A DNA stretch of 12,908 nucleotides. Source: a bacterium UBA7470 (GTDB lineage Bacteria > Pseudomonadota > Gammaproteobacteria > Burkholderiales > Burkholderiaceae_C). Below are positions 1-6,749 of this stretch, piece by piece. The first letter of the stretch is position 1; every line of letters begins with the position of its first letter. The notes beneath the pieces are model-generated. The model worked only from the letters and a program-made list of their open reading frames with translations, searched no databases and was not told the DNA's origin. The stretch is taken from NCBI GenBank assembly GCA_002479815.1, contig DLPA01000129.1, forward strand, positions 1,029 to 13,936. The letters run 5' to 3'. A program made the position numbers and the translations under genes.

Positions 1-174
1 ATGTACGAAGCCAACCCGATGGCTTGGTTGGTCGAGCAAGCAGGCGGCGCCGCCACCGATGGCCGTCAACGCATCTTAGACATCCAACCCACCAAACTCC
101 ACCAGCGCGTGCCTGTGTTCCTAGGCTCTAAGAACGAGATAGACAGAGTGACCTCCTACCACGCCCAGTTATAA
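1..174 (+). CDS. fbp: Fructose-1,6-bisphosphatase class 1, C-terminal part (5' truncated by window edge)
   Basis: The open frame from base 1 to the TAA at 172-174 gives 57 residues. They match the C-terminal end of class 1 fructose-1,6-bisphosphatase: MYEANPMAWLVEQAGG, then RILDIQPTKLHQRVP and VFLGSKNEIDRV, all hallmark blocks of this family. In the family the enzyme removes the 1-phosphate of fructose 1,6-bisphosphate in gluconeogenesis (cytosolic, Mg2+ dependent); the MYEANPM segment lies near the sugar-phosphate binding site. A full protein is usually about 330-340 residues, so most of the gene lies left of the window. The ATG at base 1 is an internal methionine, not the start. The tRNA follows 13 bases after the stop. 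Confidence 0.93.
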   Translation: MYEANPMAWLVEQAGGAATDGRQRILDIQPTKLHQRVPVFLGSKNEIDRVTSYHAQL

Positions 175-187
175 TTCTGGATGATTT

Positions 188-263
188 GCCGGTGTAGCTC
201 AGTCGGTAGAGCAGCTCATTCGTAATGAGAAGGTCGGGTGTTCGATTCATCTCTCCGGCACCA
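188..263 (+). tRNA. tRNA-Thr (anticodon CGU)
   Basis: This 76-base cloverleaf includes an encoded CCA (261-263). The acceptor 5' strand is GCCGGTG, the D arm reads GCTC/GAGC, the anticodon loop is TTCGTAA with CGT at 221-223 (tRNA positions 34-36), and the T loop is TTCGATT. The anticodon reads ACG, so this is a threonine tRNA. The acceptor stem has one U6.U67 mismatch and the T stem two G.U pairs, yet every arm still folds. A rho-independent terminator begins 12 bases downstream. Confidence 0.96.
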
Positions 264-275
264 ATCAACAGTAAG

Positions 276-309
276 AAAGCCTGCTATTCACAAGATAGCG
301 GGCTTTTTT
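276..309 (+). terminator. Rho-independent terminator after tRNA-Thr
   Basis: A 12-bp stem pairs 276-287 with 295-306, with one T.G wobble and a 7-base loop (TCACAAG). It runs directly into a T tract at 304-309. Position and form suit termination of the tRNA transcript, and possibly of fbp. Confidence 0.85.
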
Positions 310-654
310 GTTTTTGGTTTCATGTAGCCACATGTAGCCAGCGGTACATGGTTTTGTACCTTTGCGCGGTTTGTGCATTGGCATTGCAGCGGCATGGTTT
401 TTTGATGCCGTGGCATTGCCGTTACAGGTGCAGGTACATTTGGTACGCCCTACGCACAGCCACCACAAAGCCATGCAGCCGTTGACCCAACTACCCCATT
501 CGATTGGGGTCAGGGTTCACACATCATCCCCAATCGCTAACAGCCGACTTCACGGCAAGGTTGCGAACGCTTGATCGTTTCGCTCAAAATCGAGTCGAAT
601 GAGCTCAGATGGACCGGCGTCTCGGTTAGGGTGTGCGTGTTGATAGGATGTTCT
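310..654. other. Gene-free, hairpin-rich intergenic stretch; no gene recognised
   Basis: I see no convincing coding region here; the short open frames lack a ribosome binding site and recognisable motifs. The segment has several local symmetries: a 10-bp tandem direct repeat (CATGTAGCCA twice, 321-340); a 6-bp inverted repeat GGTACA/TGTACC (343-348 with 355-360); an imperfect 16-base hairpin (380-395 with 405-420, 13 of 16 pairing); and a perfect 9-bp inverted repeat CGATTGGGG/CCCCAATCG (501-509 with 528-536). An alternative small stem, 494-498 with 505-509, excludes the last one. Such a region beside a tRNA could be the remnant of an old integration, but I found no integrase fragment and no second copy of the tRNA 3' end. 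Confidence 0.5.
494..536. repeat. Two mutually exclusive inverted repeats
   Basis: CCCCA (494-498) can pair with TGGGG (505-509) around a 6-base loop. The same TGGGG is also part of CGATTGGGG (501-509), which pairs perfectly with CCCCAATCG (528-536) around an 18-base loop. The two stems cannot form together. It may be a remnant of a REP-like palindrome or a small structured RNA; nothing in the sequence settles which. Confidence 0.4.
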
Positions 655-663
655 AAAAAATAA

Positions 664-895
664 ATAGCAAAAAAAGTGAGCTGCTTACGCAATCAATACG
701 ACAATTAAAGGCATTTTTATACTTAAAAATCATCGTTTTTATCGAAAAAATATCTGTTGCGATACCAAAACACTGGTCAATTGATCGTTTTTAGGTTGAA
801 AACACAGGTATTTTAAAGTTTTTAAGTTGATTTTGAGCGTCAAATCAGCCAAAAGTCTCGTATTAACTGCGTAAGCAGCTCACATTTTTTGCTAT
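664..895. repeat. Element A: MITE-like element with 38-bp inverted ends
   Basis: The left arm 664-701 and the right arm 858-895 are inverted copies of each other, 35 of 38 bases matching. The core GTGAGCTGCTTACGCA (676-691) is exact against 868-883. Weaker symmetry extends outward to about 655 and 902. The interior is visibly AT-rich, unlike the surrounding GC-rich genes, and has no ORF of note. The right tip CTGC-GTAA-GCAG (867-878) is a small self-complementary hairpin. No direct target-site duplication is visible. A related copy (element B) lies at 6834-7054; both carry CAGGTATTTT about 63-65 bases inside the right arm. The right end stops about 49 bases before the cobQ start codon. Whether it is mobile or a structured RNA/DNA element is undecided. 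Confidence 0.7.
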
Positions 896-898
896 TAT
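890..898 (+). promoter_or_regulatory. Possible extended -10 promoter for cobQ at the right end of element A
   Basis: TGCTATTAT at 890-898 resembles an extended -10 (TG-N-TATAAT, one mismatch), about 46 bases upstream of the cobQ ATG. No good -35 hexamer stands 16-18 bases upstream, which is tolerated for extended -10 promoters. It overlaps the outer arm of element A. This is a motif match only. Confidence 0.25.
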
Positions 899-943
899 TT
901 TCGTTAGTTTCCTCGTTGTTTTCTTTTGAATGGTGGGTGCAGC

Positions 944-2470
944 ATGAGCAAAAAGCGGGCAGTTTGTTTGATGGTGCTGGGCACCACCAGTGGTGCGGGT
1001 AAAAGTTGGTTGACCACGGCGCTGTGTCGCTGGTATGCCAATCAGGGGTTGAAGGTGGCGCCTTTTAAGGCGCAAAACATGAGCAATAACGCCCGTGTCG
1101 TACCCACCTTGGACGGACGCATGGGTGAAATGGGCAGTGCGCAATATTTTCAGGCGCTGGCGGCCAGAGTGGAGCCAGATGTGAGGATGAATCCCTTGCT
1201 GCTCAAGCCCGAGGCCGACACCCACAGCCAAGTGGTGTTGATGGGGCAGGTCGATGCCGAACTGACGCGCGCGCCTTGGCGTGGACGCAGCGAGCGCGTG
1301 TGGCCGACAGTTGCCGCTGCCTTGGACAGCTTGTGCGAGGATCACGACGTGGTGGTGATCGAGGGGGCGGGGTCGCCGGCTGAGATCAATTTGTACGACA
1401 GCGACATTGTGAATATGCGGGTCGCACGTCACGCCCAAGCGGTTTGTTGGTTGGTCAGCGACATCGACCGAGGGGGGGCCTTCGCCCACCTGTACGGGAC
1501 GTGGGCCTTGTTGCCTGAACCCGATCGGGTACTGATTCAGGGCTTTGTATTGAACAAGTTTCGGGGCGATGCCAGCCTATTGGCGCCCGCGCCACAGCAG
1601 TTGGAAGCGTTGACCGGCGTGCCCACCATCGCCACCATTCCCATGATGCGCCACCACGGACTGCCCGAGGAAGATGGGGTCTTTGACGACCGCGAGCGCA
1701 GCAATGGCGTGGTACGCCTCACCATCGCCATCGTCGCTTACCCGCGTATCAGTAACTTGGATGAGTTTCAGCCTTTGCTCTCCATCCCCGGTGTGCGGGT
1801 GCGCTGGGCGCGTGATCCGCAGGGACTGGTGGGGGCCGATTGGGTGATTTTGCCCGGCAGCAAATCGACGGTGGCTGATTTGGCGTGGCTCAGAAGTCAA
1901 GCCTTAGACGCCGCCATTGCGCAACACGCAGCGGCAGGGGGCGCGGTGTTGGGCATTTGCGGCGGGCTGCAAATGTTGGGCGAGGCGATTGTCGATCCCT
2001 TGGGGGTGGAGGGCGACGCAGGTGCAGGCAATGCCCCCGGCTTGGGCTTGCTGCCTTTGGTGACGGCCTTTGCTGCCGATAAGACCTTGCGACGCACCAC
2101 GCAGCAGTTTGCAAGGACTTGGGATGCCGCTTTTGGCCCTTGGCGTGCCTTGGCTGGGGTAGAGGTCGAAGGCTACGAAATCCACTATGGTCAAACCGCA
2201 CGGCATCCCGCCCTGTGTGCCCAAGGCGCAAAGGTACAAGTCGTGCTCGGTGACGACCAAGAAGCGATTGCTTGGGTCGGCGGGCATGGTCAAATTTTCG
2301 GGGTGTATCTGCATGGCATATTTGAGGACGCCCGCGTCTTGTCGGCCTTGTTTCAGCAAGAGATTACCGTTTTAGATCAACGTCTAAATAAATTGGCCGA
2401 GCACATAGAAAGAGTGTTTGGGATGCAGCGCTTGAACAGTCTTTTGTCATCAAAGCAGGACTTTTTTTGA
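944..2470 (+). CDS. cobQ: Cobyric acid synthase (glutamine-hydrolysing)
   Basis: The family (CobQ/CbiP) amidates the b, d, e and g carboxyls of adenosyl-cobyrinic acid a,c-diamide with glutamine and ATP, in cobalamin synthesis or corrinoid salvage. The 508-residue protein has the expected two domains. The N-terminal ATP-binding synthetase domain has the P-loop variant GTTSGAGKS (13-21), FKAQNMSNNA (41-50) and VVVIEGAGSPAEINL (136-150). The C-terminal triad-type glutaminase domain has the nucleophile Cys339 in GICGGLQMLG and His457 in GVYLHGIFED. Length is normal. I chose ATG 944 because GGTGGG (932-937) stands six bases upstream; an in-frame TTG at 926 would add six residues. No other cobalamin gene and no B12 riboswitch is visible nearby. 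bcsE follows after 45 bp on the same strand. Confidence 0.93.
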   Translation: MSKKRAVCLMVLGTTSGAGKSWLTTALCRWYANQGLKVAPFKAQNMSNNARVVPTLDGRMGEMGSAQYFQALAARVEPDVRMNPLLLKPEADTHSQVVLMGQVDAELTRAPWRGRSERVWPTVAAALDSLCEDHDVVVIEGAGSPAEINLYDSDIVNMRVARHAQAVCWLVSDIDRGGAFAHLYGTWALLPEPDRVLIQGFVLNKFRGDASLLAPAPQQLEALTGVPTIATIPMMRHHGLPEEDGVFDDRERSNGVVRLTIAIVAYPRISNLDEFQPLLSIPGVRVRWARDPQGLVGADWVILPGSKSTVADLAWLRSQALDAAIAQHAAAGGAVLGICGGLQMLGEAIVDPLGVEGDAGAGNAPGLGLLPLVTAFAADKTLRRTTQQFARTWDAAFGPWRALAGVEVEGYEIHYGQTARHPALCAQGAKVQVVLGDDQEAIAWVGGHGQIFGVYLHGIFEDARVLSALFQQEITVLDQRLNKLAEHIERVFGMQRLNSLLSSKQDFF

Positions 2471-2515
2471 GCTGATGCGTCGATCACTCGTCTGAACCCG
2501 TCGATTGCGGCTAGG

Positions 2516-4846
2516 ATGCGACGATGGTCAACTGAACCACCTCCTCATTTCACTCGTGCAGTCATGCCCCACGATGCTCCTCTTTCAAAAGTACCAATCC
2601 ACTTGATGCCAACGGAGTCAGCCGCACCCCTCCCGCCGATGACCCTCAGCGGAGGCTTGGATCAAGAAGAGCTGGATGCCCTGCTTCCTGGGCAGTTATA
2701 CGCACTCACGCCTGTTTTTTTGCCCACGCGTTTACCCTTGTGGGTGAACTTGTTGAGGGCAGCAGTCGCCGCAGGACGTGTGTGCCATGTCTTGCTCAAA
2801 ACCGAACCCGCTGAATTTTTAGAGCGCTTAGAAGCATCGGGCTGGCGGCAAGCGCATGACGCATGGATGGATGAGCACTTGCGGCTGTATCGTATGGCCG
2901 ATACCTTTTCCACAATTTTGTCGCATTCAGATGTGGAGGGACTGACCACCGAATTGGGCCATTGGGGTGTTGACCAACAGCACGTGCTGCTGGTGGATGC
3001 GGCAGATGAGTTGCTGAGTCTGCATGATTTGTCCGTGGCCACACCGCAAGCGGTCAAGCTCAAGGCATGGGCACAAGGCGTGCAGGTATCGGTGCTGTTG
3101 AACTTTAATTTGGCTGCGAATCCTGCAGTCAAAACCGGCTTGTCGGGTTTGATGGATCACTTCTCAGGCGTGGCCCGCCTTCGCACCGAGGCAGAAGGCG
3201 TGGTGTTGATTTTGGAATACTGGCAAAGCCCGACCGGCAGCGTCGCCGAGCGAGCCTTGCCTTTGACCCTGGTCCCTGAGGGCTATCGACTGCGGGACAG
3301 TTATCCGTTGGTCCGCAAAACCCAACGTGACACCGACCCCAGGACGCCAGAGCCAGCCTCTGCGTCCCCTGCCTTGCCCTCCCTCCATTGCGTGACTGTC
3401 GATCGCGTCTGGGCGCAAGAGCTGCAACTGTTGATGGGGCTGCCGTGGCAAGTCGCTTCCGACCTGAACGCGCTGCTGGTCTGTGCGGACGATGTTGGTG
3501 CCATGGTCATTTTGTTGCGTTTTGAACCCGCAGGGGACTTGGCAGCGATTGCACGAACCGCCTACGGCTTGCGTCAATCCTTGGGTGCCAAACTGCGCCT
3601 GGTGGTGGCCGAGTCCAATGCTGCTTTGCGGTACGCCAACGAACTGATGTTGCTGCGCCTGGGTGTGGACGCGATCATCAAGCCCAATGTGCCCATCCAA
3701 CGCTGGCCAGCGTTGCTGGTCAATGGCCGCGTCAGTCTGAATACGCCAAGACCTGCGCTCGACATTGACGTCGAAAGTGCGTTGGCCAGCGCGACCTCTC
3801 CCCACGCGCGCGGCTACTTGCAACAACCCGATTTTCTGGCTGAAGTGCATACCGCCTTGGAACGGGGCCAAGTCCTGGGGGTACCTTTTGCGTTGGCTGT
3901 GTTCGTTCCCGCAACGCACATGAGCGTCGTTACAGCAGCCAAAGCCGCTGAATTTAGGCGACAAGGCGATATTTTTACGACCGATGGTGAAAAGCTCTAC
4001 GCCTTTTTCTACGCCTGCTCGATCACTCAAGGGCCTGCAGTGGTGGAGAGTGTGTTTCGGGGACGTTTGTTTGACTTCATGGCCTCTGTCGAATGGATGG
4101 TGAGCGATGCAGACATCCAGCAGGTCTTGGCTCAATTGCAGTCGGCCTATGACCAACAGCCTGTGGATTTCATGGCCCTTGCGTCACCCCCGTCGGCGCT
4201 GGCGCTCACGCCCATCACCTCCGATGCAGTCCTCTCCAGTCCCGTGCTGACGCGCATGAAAGTGCGGGGCTATCCGACTGAAACGGTGCGTGCGTCGGTG
4301 CCGCCAGTGGCCCACCACAGCCCACCCACGAAGCGACGTGGCTTGAGTGCAGCCTTCACAGACGCCGCAAGACCCAACTCTGATCTGGCCACCCGCGTTC
4401 CGCCGGTGATGGCGCATCAGGTTTCCACCCCCGAGCCGCCATCTGACCTGCTGCTGCCGCCTGAGTTGGCGGTGGCTGCCCAAGTCGCGCTAGGGCCTGA
4501 ATCCACACCGTTTCTGCAGACGACACCCACCATCGCCACCGCTGCCCTTAACTCCGCTGCACTTTCTGTTCCAGACGCAATCGCAGGGGGTGCAGATGCC
4601 TCGAAAAAAGTACGTGCATACCGTGTGCGAGAGGTGGGCCCCTTCTCGCGTCCTGCATTCGAACTCTCGGGATTGCCTTCGCTTGAGTCAGGGTTCAGCC
4701 AAGAAAATGCCACCTCCGCTGCACCGCCCGAAGTGGCAGGCCTTTTTCGACGCTTGGCCCAAGCACCAACTGGCGGCCTTAAGAAGCCAAGCGAGGCTAA
4801 GTCTGCTTCTTTGCTGCCACCGCAAAAGCATCGCAATAAGCACTGA
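2516..4846 (+). CDS. bcsE: BcsE-like c-di-GMP-binding cellulose biosynthesis regulator with long C-terminal tail
   Basis: In enterobacteria BcsE binds c-di-GMP and boosts cellulose secretion at the inner-membrane Bcs complex. This 776-residue protein shows the same order: an N-terminal NTPase-like region (about 45-275), a receiver-like region (about 290-410, with LRLVVAESNAALRYANE and LLRLGVDAIIKP), and a degenerate GGDEF-like GIL domain (about 430-550) with the I-site RQGD at 482-485 followed by GEKLYAFFYACSI. E. coli BcsE has a closely similar RxGD and GERLYLF block. The tail from about 560 is proline/alanine/serine-rich with two islands, KKVRAYRVREVGPF (697-710) and VAGLFRRLAQA (740-750). 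E. coli BcsE is about 520 residues, so this tail is extra. The start is uncertain: ATG 2516 has AGG directly against it, and Met17 (2564) is an alternative. The 3' end overlaps nth by 50 bp. No other bcs gene is in view. Confidence 0.85.
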   Translation: MRRWSTEPPPHFTRAVMPHDAPLSKVPIHLMPTESAAPLPPMTLSGGLDQEELDALLPGQLYALTPVFLPTRLPLWVNLLRAAVAAGRVCHVLLKTEPAEFLERLEASGWRQAHDAWMDEHLRLYRMADTFSTILSHSDVEGLTTELGHWGVDQQHVLLVDAADELLSLHDLSVATPQAVKLKAWAQGVQVSVLLNFNLAANPAVKTGLSGLMDHFSGVARLRTEAEGVVLILEYWQSPTGSVAERALPLTLVPEGYRLRDSYPLVRKTQRDTDPRTPEPASASPALPSLHCVTVDRVWAQELQLLMGLPWQVASDLNALLVCADDVGAMVILLRFEPAGDLAAIARTAYGLRQSLGAKLRLVVAESNAALRYANELMLLRLGVDAIIKPNVPIQRWPALLVNGRVSLNTPRPALDIDVESALASATSPHARGYLQQPDFLAEVHTALERGQVLGVPFALAVFVPATHMSVVTAAKAAEFRRQGDIFTTDGEKLYAFFYACSITQGPAVVESVFRGRLFDFMASVEWMVSDADIQQVLAQLQSAYDQQPVDFMALASPPSALALTPITSDAVLSSPVLTRMKVRGYPTETVRASVPPVAHHSPPTKRRGLSAAFTDAARPNSDLATRVPPVMAHQVSTPEPPSDLLLPPELAVAAQVALGPESTPFLQTTPTIATAALNSAALSVPDAIAGGADASKKVRAYRVREVGPFSRPAFELSGLPSLESGFSQENATSAAPPEVAGLFRRLAQAPTGGLKKPSEAKSASLLPPQKHRNKH

Positions 4847-5441
4847 CCTTGCACCGATCGCAAGCCGGATTTCTGGCCTTGCAGACGTAGCGTCCATGCA
4901 AAATCAACCAATGATGGGCATGGAGGCGGTACTCTTTGGGCACCCGCTTGAGCAGTTTGTGTTCCACCTGTAAAGGCGTTTTCCCTGTCGCCAAGCCTGT
5001 GCGGTTGCTGACCCTAAAAATGTGCGTATCGACGGCCATCGTCGGCTCGCCAAAGGCGCAATTCAAAATCACATTCGCCGTTTTTCGGCCCACCCCTGGC
5101 AAAGCTTCTAGGGCCGTTCTGGTGCGAGGCACTTGTCCTCCATGCTGTTGAATCAGCAGCTCACAGGTTTGCAGCAAATGCTTGGCTTTGCTGCGGTACA
5201 ACCCGATGGTTTTGATATACGACTCCAACCCCGCTTGCCCCAAGGCCAAGATTTGCTGTGGTGTGTGCGCCACCACAAACAAGCGCCGGGTGGCCTTGTT
5301 GACGCTGACATCGGTGGCTTGGGCCGACAACAGCACCGCGCACAACAATTCAAAGACACTGGTATAGACCAACTCCGTGCTGGGTTGGGGGTTGGCTTCG
5401 CGCAAGATCGAGAAAAAGGGGGCAAGATGTTGAGACTTCAT
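4797..5441 (-). CDS. nth: Endonuclease III (DNA glycosylase/AP lyase)
   Basis: Nth removes oxidised pyrimidines in base excision repair and cleaves the abasic site by beta-elimination. The 214-residue protein carries the helix-hairpin-helix LPGVGRKTANVIL with catalytic Lys120, catalytic Asp138 in VDTHIFRV, and a C-terminal [4Fe-4S] motif C-X6-C-X2-C-X5-C (Cys187, 194, 197, 203). These residues fall at the same numbers as in the E. coli enzyme, which supports the ATG at 5441 as start, although no clear Shine-Dalgarno sequence precedes it. The frame remains open upstream but that part has no family similarity. The last 50 bases, including the stop, run antisense to the end of bcsE. A 100-bp gap separates it from the divergent aminotransferase. 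Confidence 0.96.
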   Translation of the reverse strand: MKSQHLAPFFSILREANPQPSTELVYTSVFELLCAVLLSAQATDVSVNKATRRLFVVAHTPQQILALGQAGLESYIKTIGLYRSKAKHLLQTCELLIQQHGGQVPRTRTALEALPGVGRKTANVILNCAFGEPTMAVDTHIFRVSNRTGLATGKTPLQVEHKLLKRVPKEYRLHAHHWLILHGRYVCKARNPACDRCKVSAYCDAFAVAAKKQT

Positions 5442-5481
5442 GACGTATGCAGGTGGCAAAGTGGCAGTGTCGCAAATTTTG

Positions 5482-5503
5482 GGGACAATGCCGTTTTTGT
5501 CCC
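5482..5503. promoter_or_regulatory. Candidate operator: 7-8-7 dyad in the nth/aminotransferase divergent gap
   Basis: GGGACAA (5482-5488) and TTGTCCC (5497-5503) form a perfect inverted repeat around 8 bases, in the middle of the 100-bp gap between the divergent starts. The spacing suits a dimeric regulator. It could instead be an RNA hairpin, since a short T run follows on the plus strand (5504-5507). No regulator gene is adjacent. Confidence 0.35.
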
Positions 5504-5541
5504 TTTTCACACCGCTCCATTTTTTATGAAGGCACACCCCT

Positions 5542-6747
5542 ATGCAGTTTGCTGATCGACTTAACCACGTCGAAACCTCGGCCATACGTGAATTGTTCAA
5601 ATTGCTGGGCAAGCCTGGCATCATCAGTTTTGCGGGCGGTTTTCCTGATGCGGCGCTCTTCGATGTCGATGGCATTGGAGCCGCAGCGCAAGAAGCCTTG
5701 CGCATCCACCCGGGCGCGGCCTTGCAGTACGGCGCAACCGAAGGCTACAACCCCTTGCGTGAACAATTGGCCGCTTTGATGCAGGCCAAGGGCGTGGCCG
5801 ACTTGAGTCCCGAGCAGCTCATCGTCACCACTGGCAGCCAACAAGCCTTGGACTTGATCGGCAAAACCCTGATTTCTCCGGGCGATAAGGTCATCGTCGA
5901 AGGCCCCACCTTCTTAGCCACCATCCAATGCTTCAAGCTCTACGGCGCGGAACTCATCACCGCCCCCGTCGATGGCGATGGCGTGCAGCCCGACGCACTC
6001 GACGCCTTGATCGCCGAACATCGCCCCAAACTGGTCTATCTCATCCCCACCTTTGGCAACCCCAGCGGGGCCACCCTGAGTCTAGAGCGCCGTCTGCGCG
6101 TGCTGGAGATGGCAGTGCGCCACCAAACCCTCATCGTGGAGGACGACCCTTACGGCGATTTGTACTTCGGCGAGCCACCGCCAGGGAGTTTGCTCGCCCT
6201 AAGCGCCCAAGTCTCCGGCAGCCGGGCACTGCTGGCGCACTGCGGTTCCTTGAGCAAGGTCTTGAGTCCGGGCTTGCGCGTGGGCTGGTTGATTGCGCCG
6301 TCTGAATTGCTGGCAAAAGCGACCATGTGCAAACAGTTCAGCGATGCCCACACCAGCACCTTCGCCCAAGCCACCGCCGCCGCCTATCTCTCCGCCGGAC
6401 GCTTGACTCCTGCGCTTGAGAAAATCCGCCCCGTCTATGCCCGCCGTGCCCAAGTCATGGGCGATGCCTTGCGCGAGCACTTAGGCACAGCTTTGAGCTT
6501 TGTGCCCCCGCGTGGCGGTTTGTTTGTCTGGGCGCGACTCACCGGCACCAACGGCGCATGGGCCGACGGGCGCGTCTTGGCCCAACACGCCATCGCCCAA
6601 GGCGTGGCCTTTGTCCCCGGCTCGCCGTTTTACGCCACCCAGCCCGATCACGCGACCTTGCGTTTGAGCTTTGCCACTGTGGGCGAAGACAAAATCCAAG
6701 AAGGTGTGGCCCGTTTGGGGCAGGCACAGGCTGCATCGCAAGCATAG
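5542..6747 (+). CDS. PLP-dependent aminotransferase, fold type I (class I/II, 2-aminoadipate aminotransferase-like)
   Basis: This 401-residue cytosolic enzyme has the marks of the MocR/LysN-like branch of class I/II aminotransferases. These are ISFAGGFPD near the N terminus (28-36), LQYGATEGYNPLRE (61-74), TTGSQQALDL (96-105), PTFGNPSGATLS (169-180), VEDDPYGDLYF (199-209, with the Asp and Tyr that hold PLP) and the Schiff-base Lys239 in GSLSKVLSPGLRVGW. There is no N-terminal GntR-type DNA-binding domain, so it is an enzyme, not a MocR regulator. Relatives act on 2-aminoadipate, branched-chain or aromatic amino acids; the substrate here cannot be read from the sequence. The start is supported by GAAGG at 5528-5532, nine bases before ATG. 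A strong hairpin follows the stop by two bases. Confidence 0.9.
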   Translation: MQFADRLNHVETSAIRELFKLLGKPGIISFAGGFPDAALFDVDGIGAAAQEALRIHPGAALQYGATEGYNPLREQLAALMQAKGVADLSPEQLIVTTGSQQALDLIGKTLISPGDKVIVEGPTFLATIQCFKLYGAELITAPVDGDGVQPDALDALIAEHRPKLVYLIPTFGNPSGATLSLERRLRVLEMAVRHQTLIVEDDPYGDLYFGEPPPGSLLALSAQVSGSRALLAHCGSLSKVLSPGLRVGWLIAPSELLAKATMCKQFSDAHTSTFAQATAAAYLSAGRLTPALEKIRPVYARRAQVMGDALREHLGTALSFVPPRGGLFVWARLTGTNGAWADGRVLAQHAIAQGVAFVPGSPFYATQPDHATLRLSFATVGEDKIQEGVARLGQAQAASQA

Positions 6748-6749
6748 CC

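Noticed and set aside
362..574. Small open frames in the gap after tRNA-Thr
   Set aside because: There is no ribosome binding site, no motif and an odd amino-acid composition; I treat the stretch as non-coding.
664..895. Retron non-coding RNA (inverted ends like a1/a2)
   Set aside because: There is no reverse transcriptase in the window, the element occurs twice, and no conserved branching-guanosine context could be identified.
664..895. Group II intron or integron attC site
   Set aside because: It is far too short for a group II intron and lacks domain V; the attC core-site consensus GTTRRRY/RYYYAAC is absent from the tips.
310..943. Cobalamin riboswitch upstream of cobQ
   Set aside because: I looked for the B12-box core and the conserved G-rich segments and found none; the final 250 bases are AT-rich element A.
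863..1489. 208-codon open frame on the minus strand
   Set aside because: It is antisense to the conserved P-loop region of cobQ and runs into element A; no family similarity is visible.
3164..4156. Long open frame of 330 codons on the minus strand
   Set aside because: It lies wholly inside bcsE, has no recognisable motif and is rich in His, Gln and Arg as expected for an antisense shadow in GC-rich DNA.
4797..5705. Longer N-terminal form of nth beginning at 5705
   Set aside because: The upstream part overlaps the aminotransferase antisense and lacks Nth similarity; the start at 5441 gives exact E. coli-like residue numbering.
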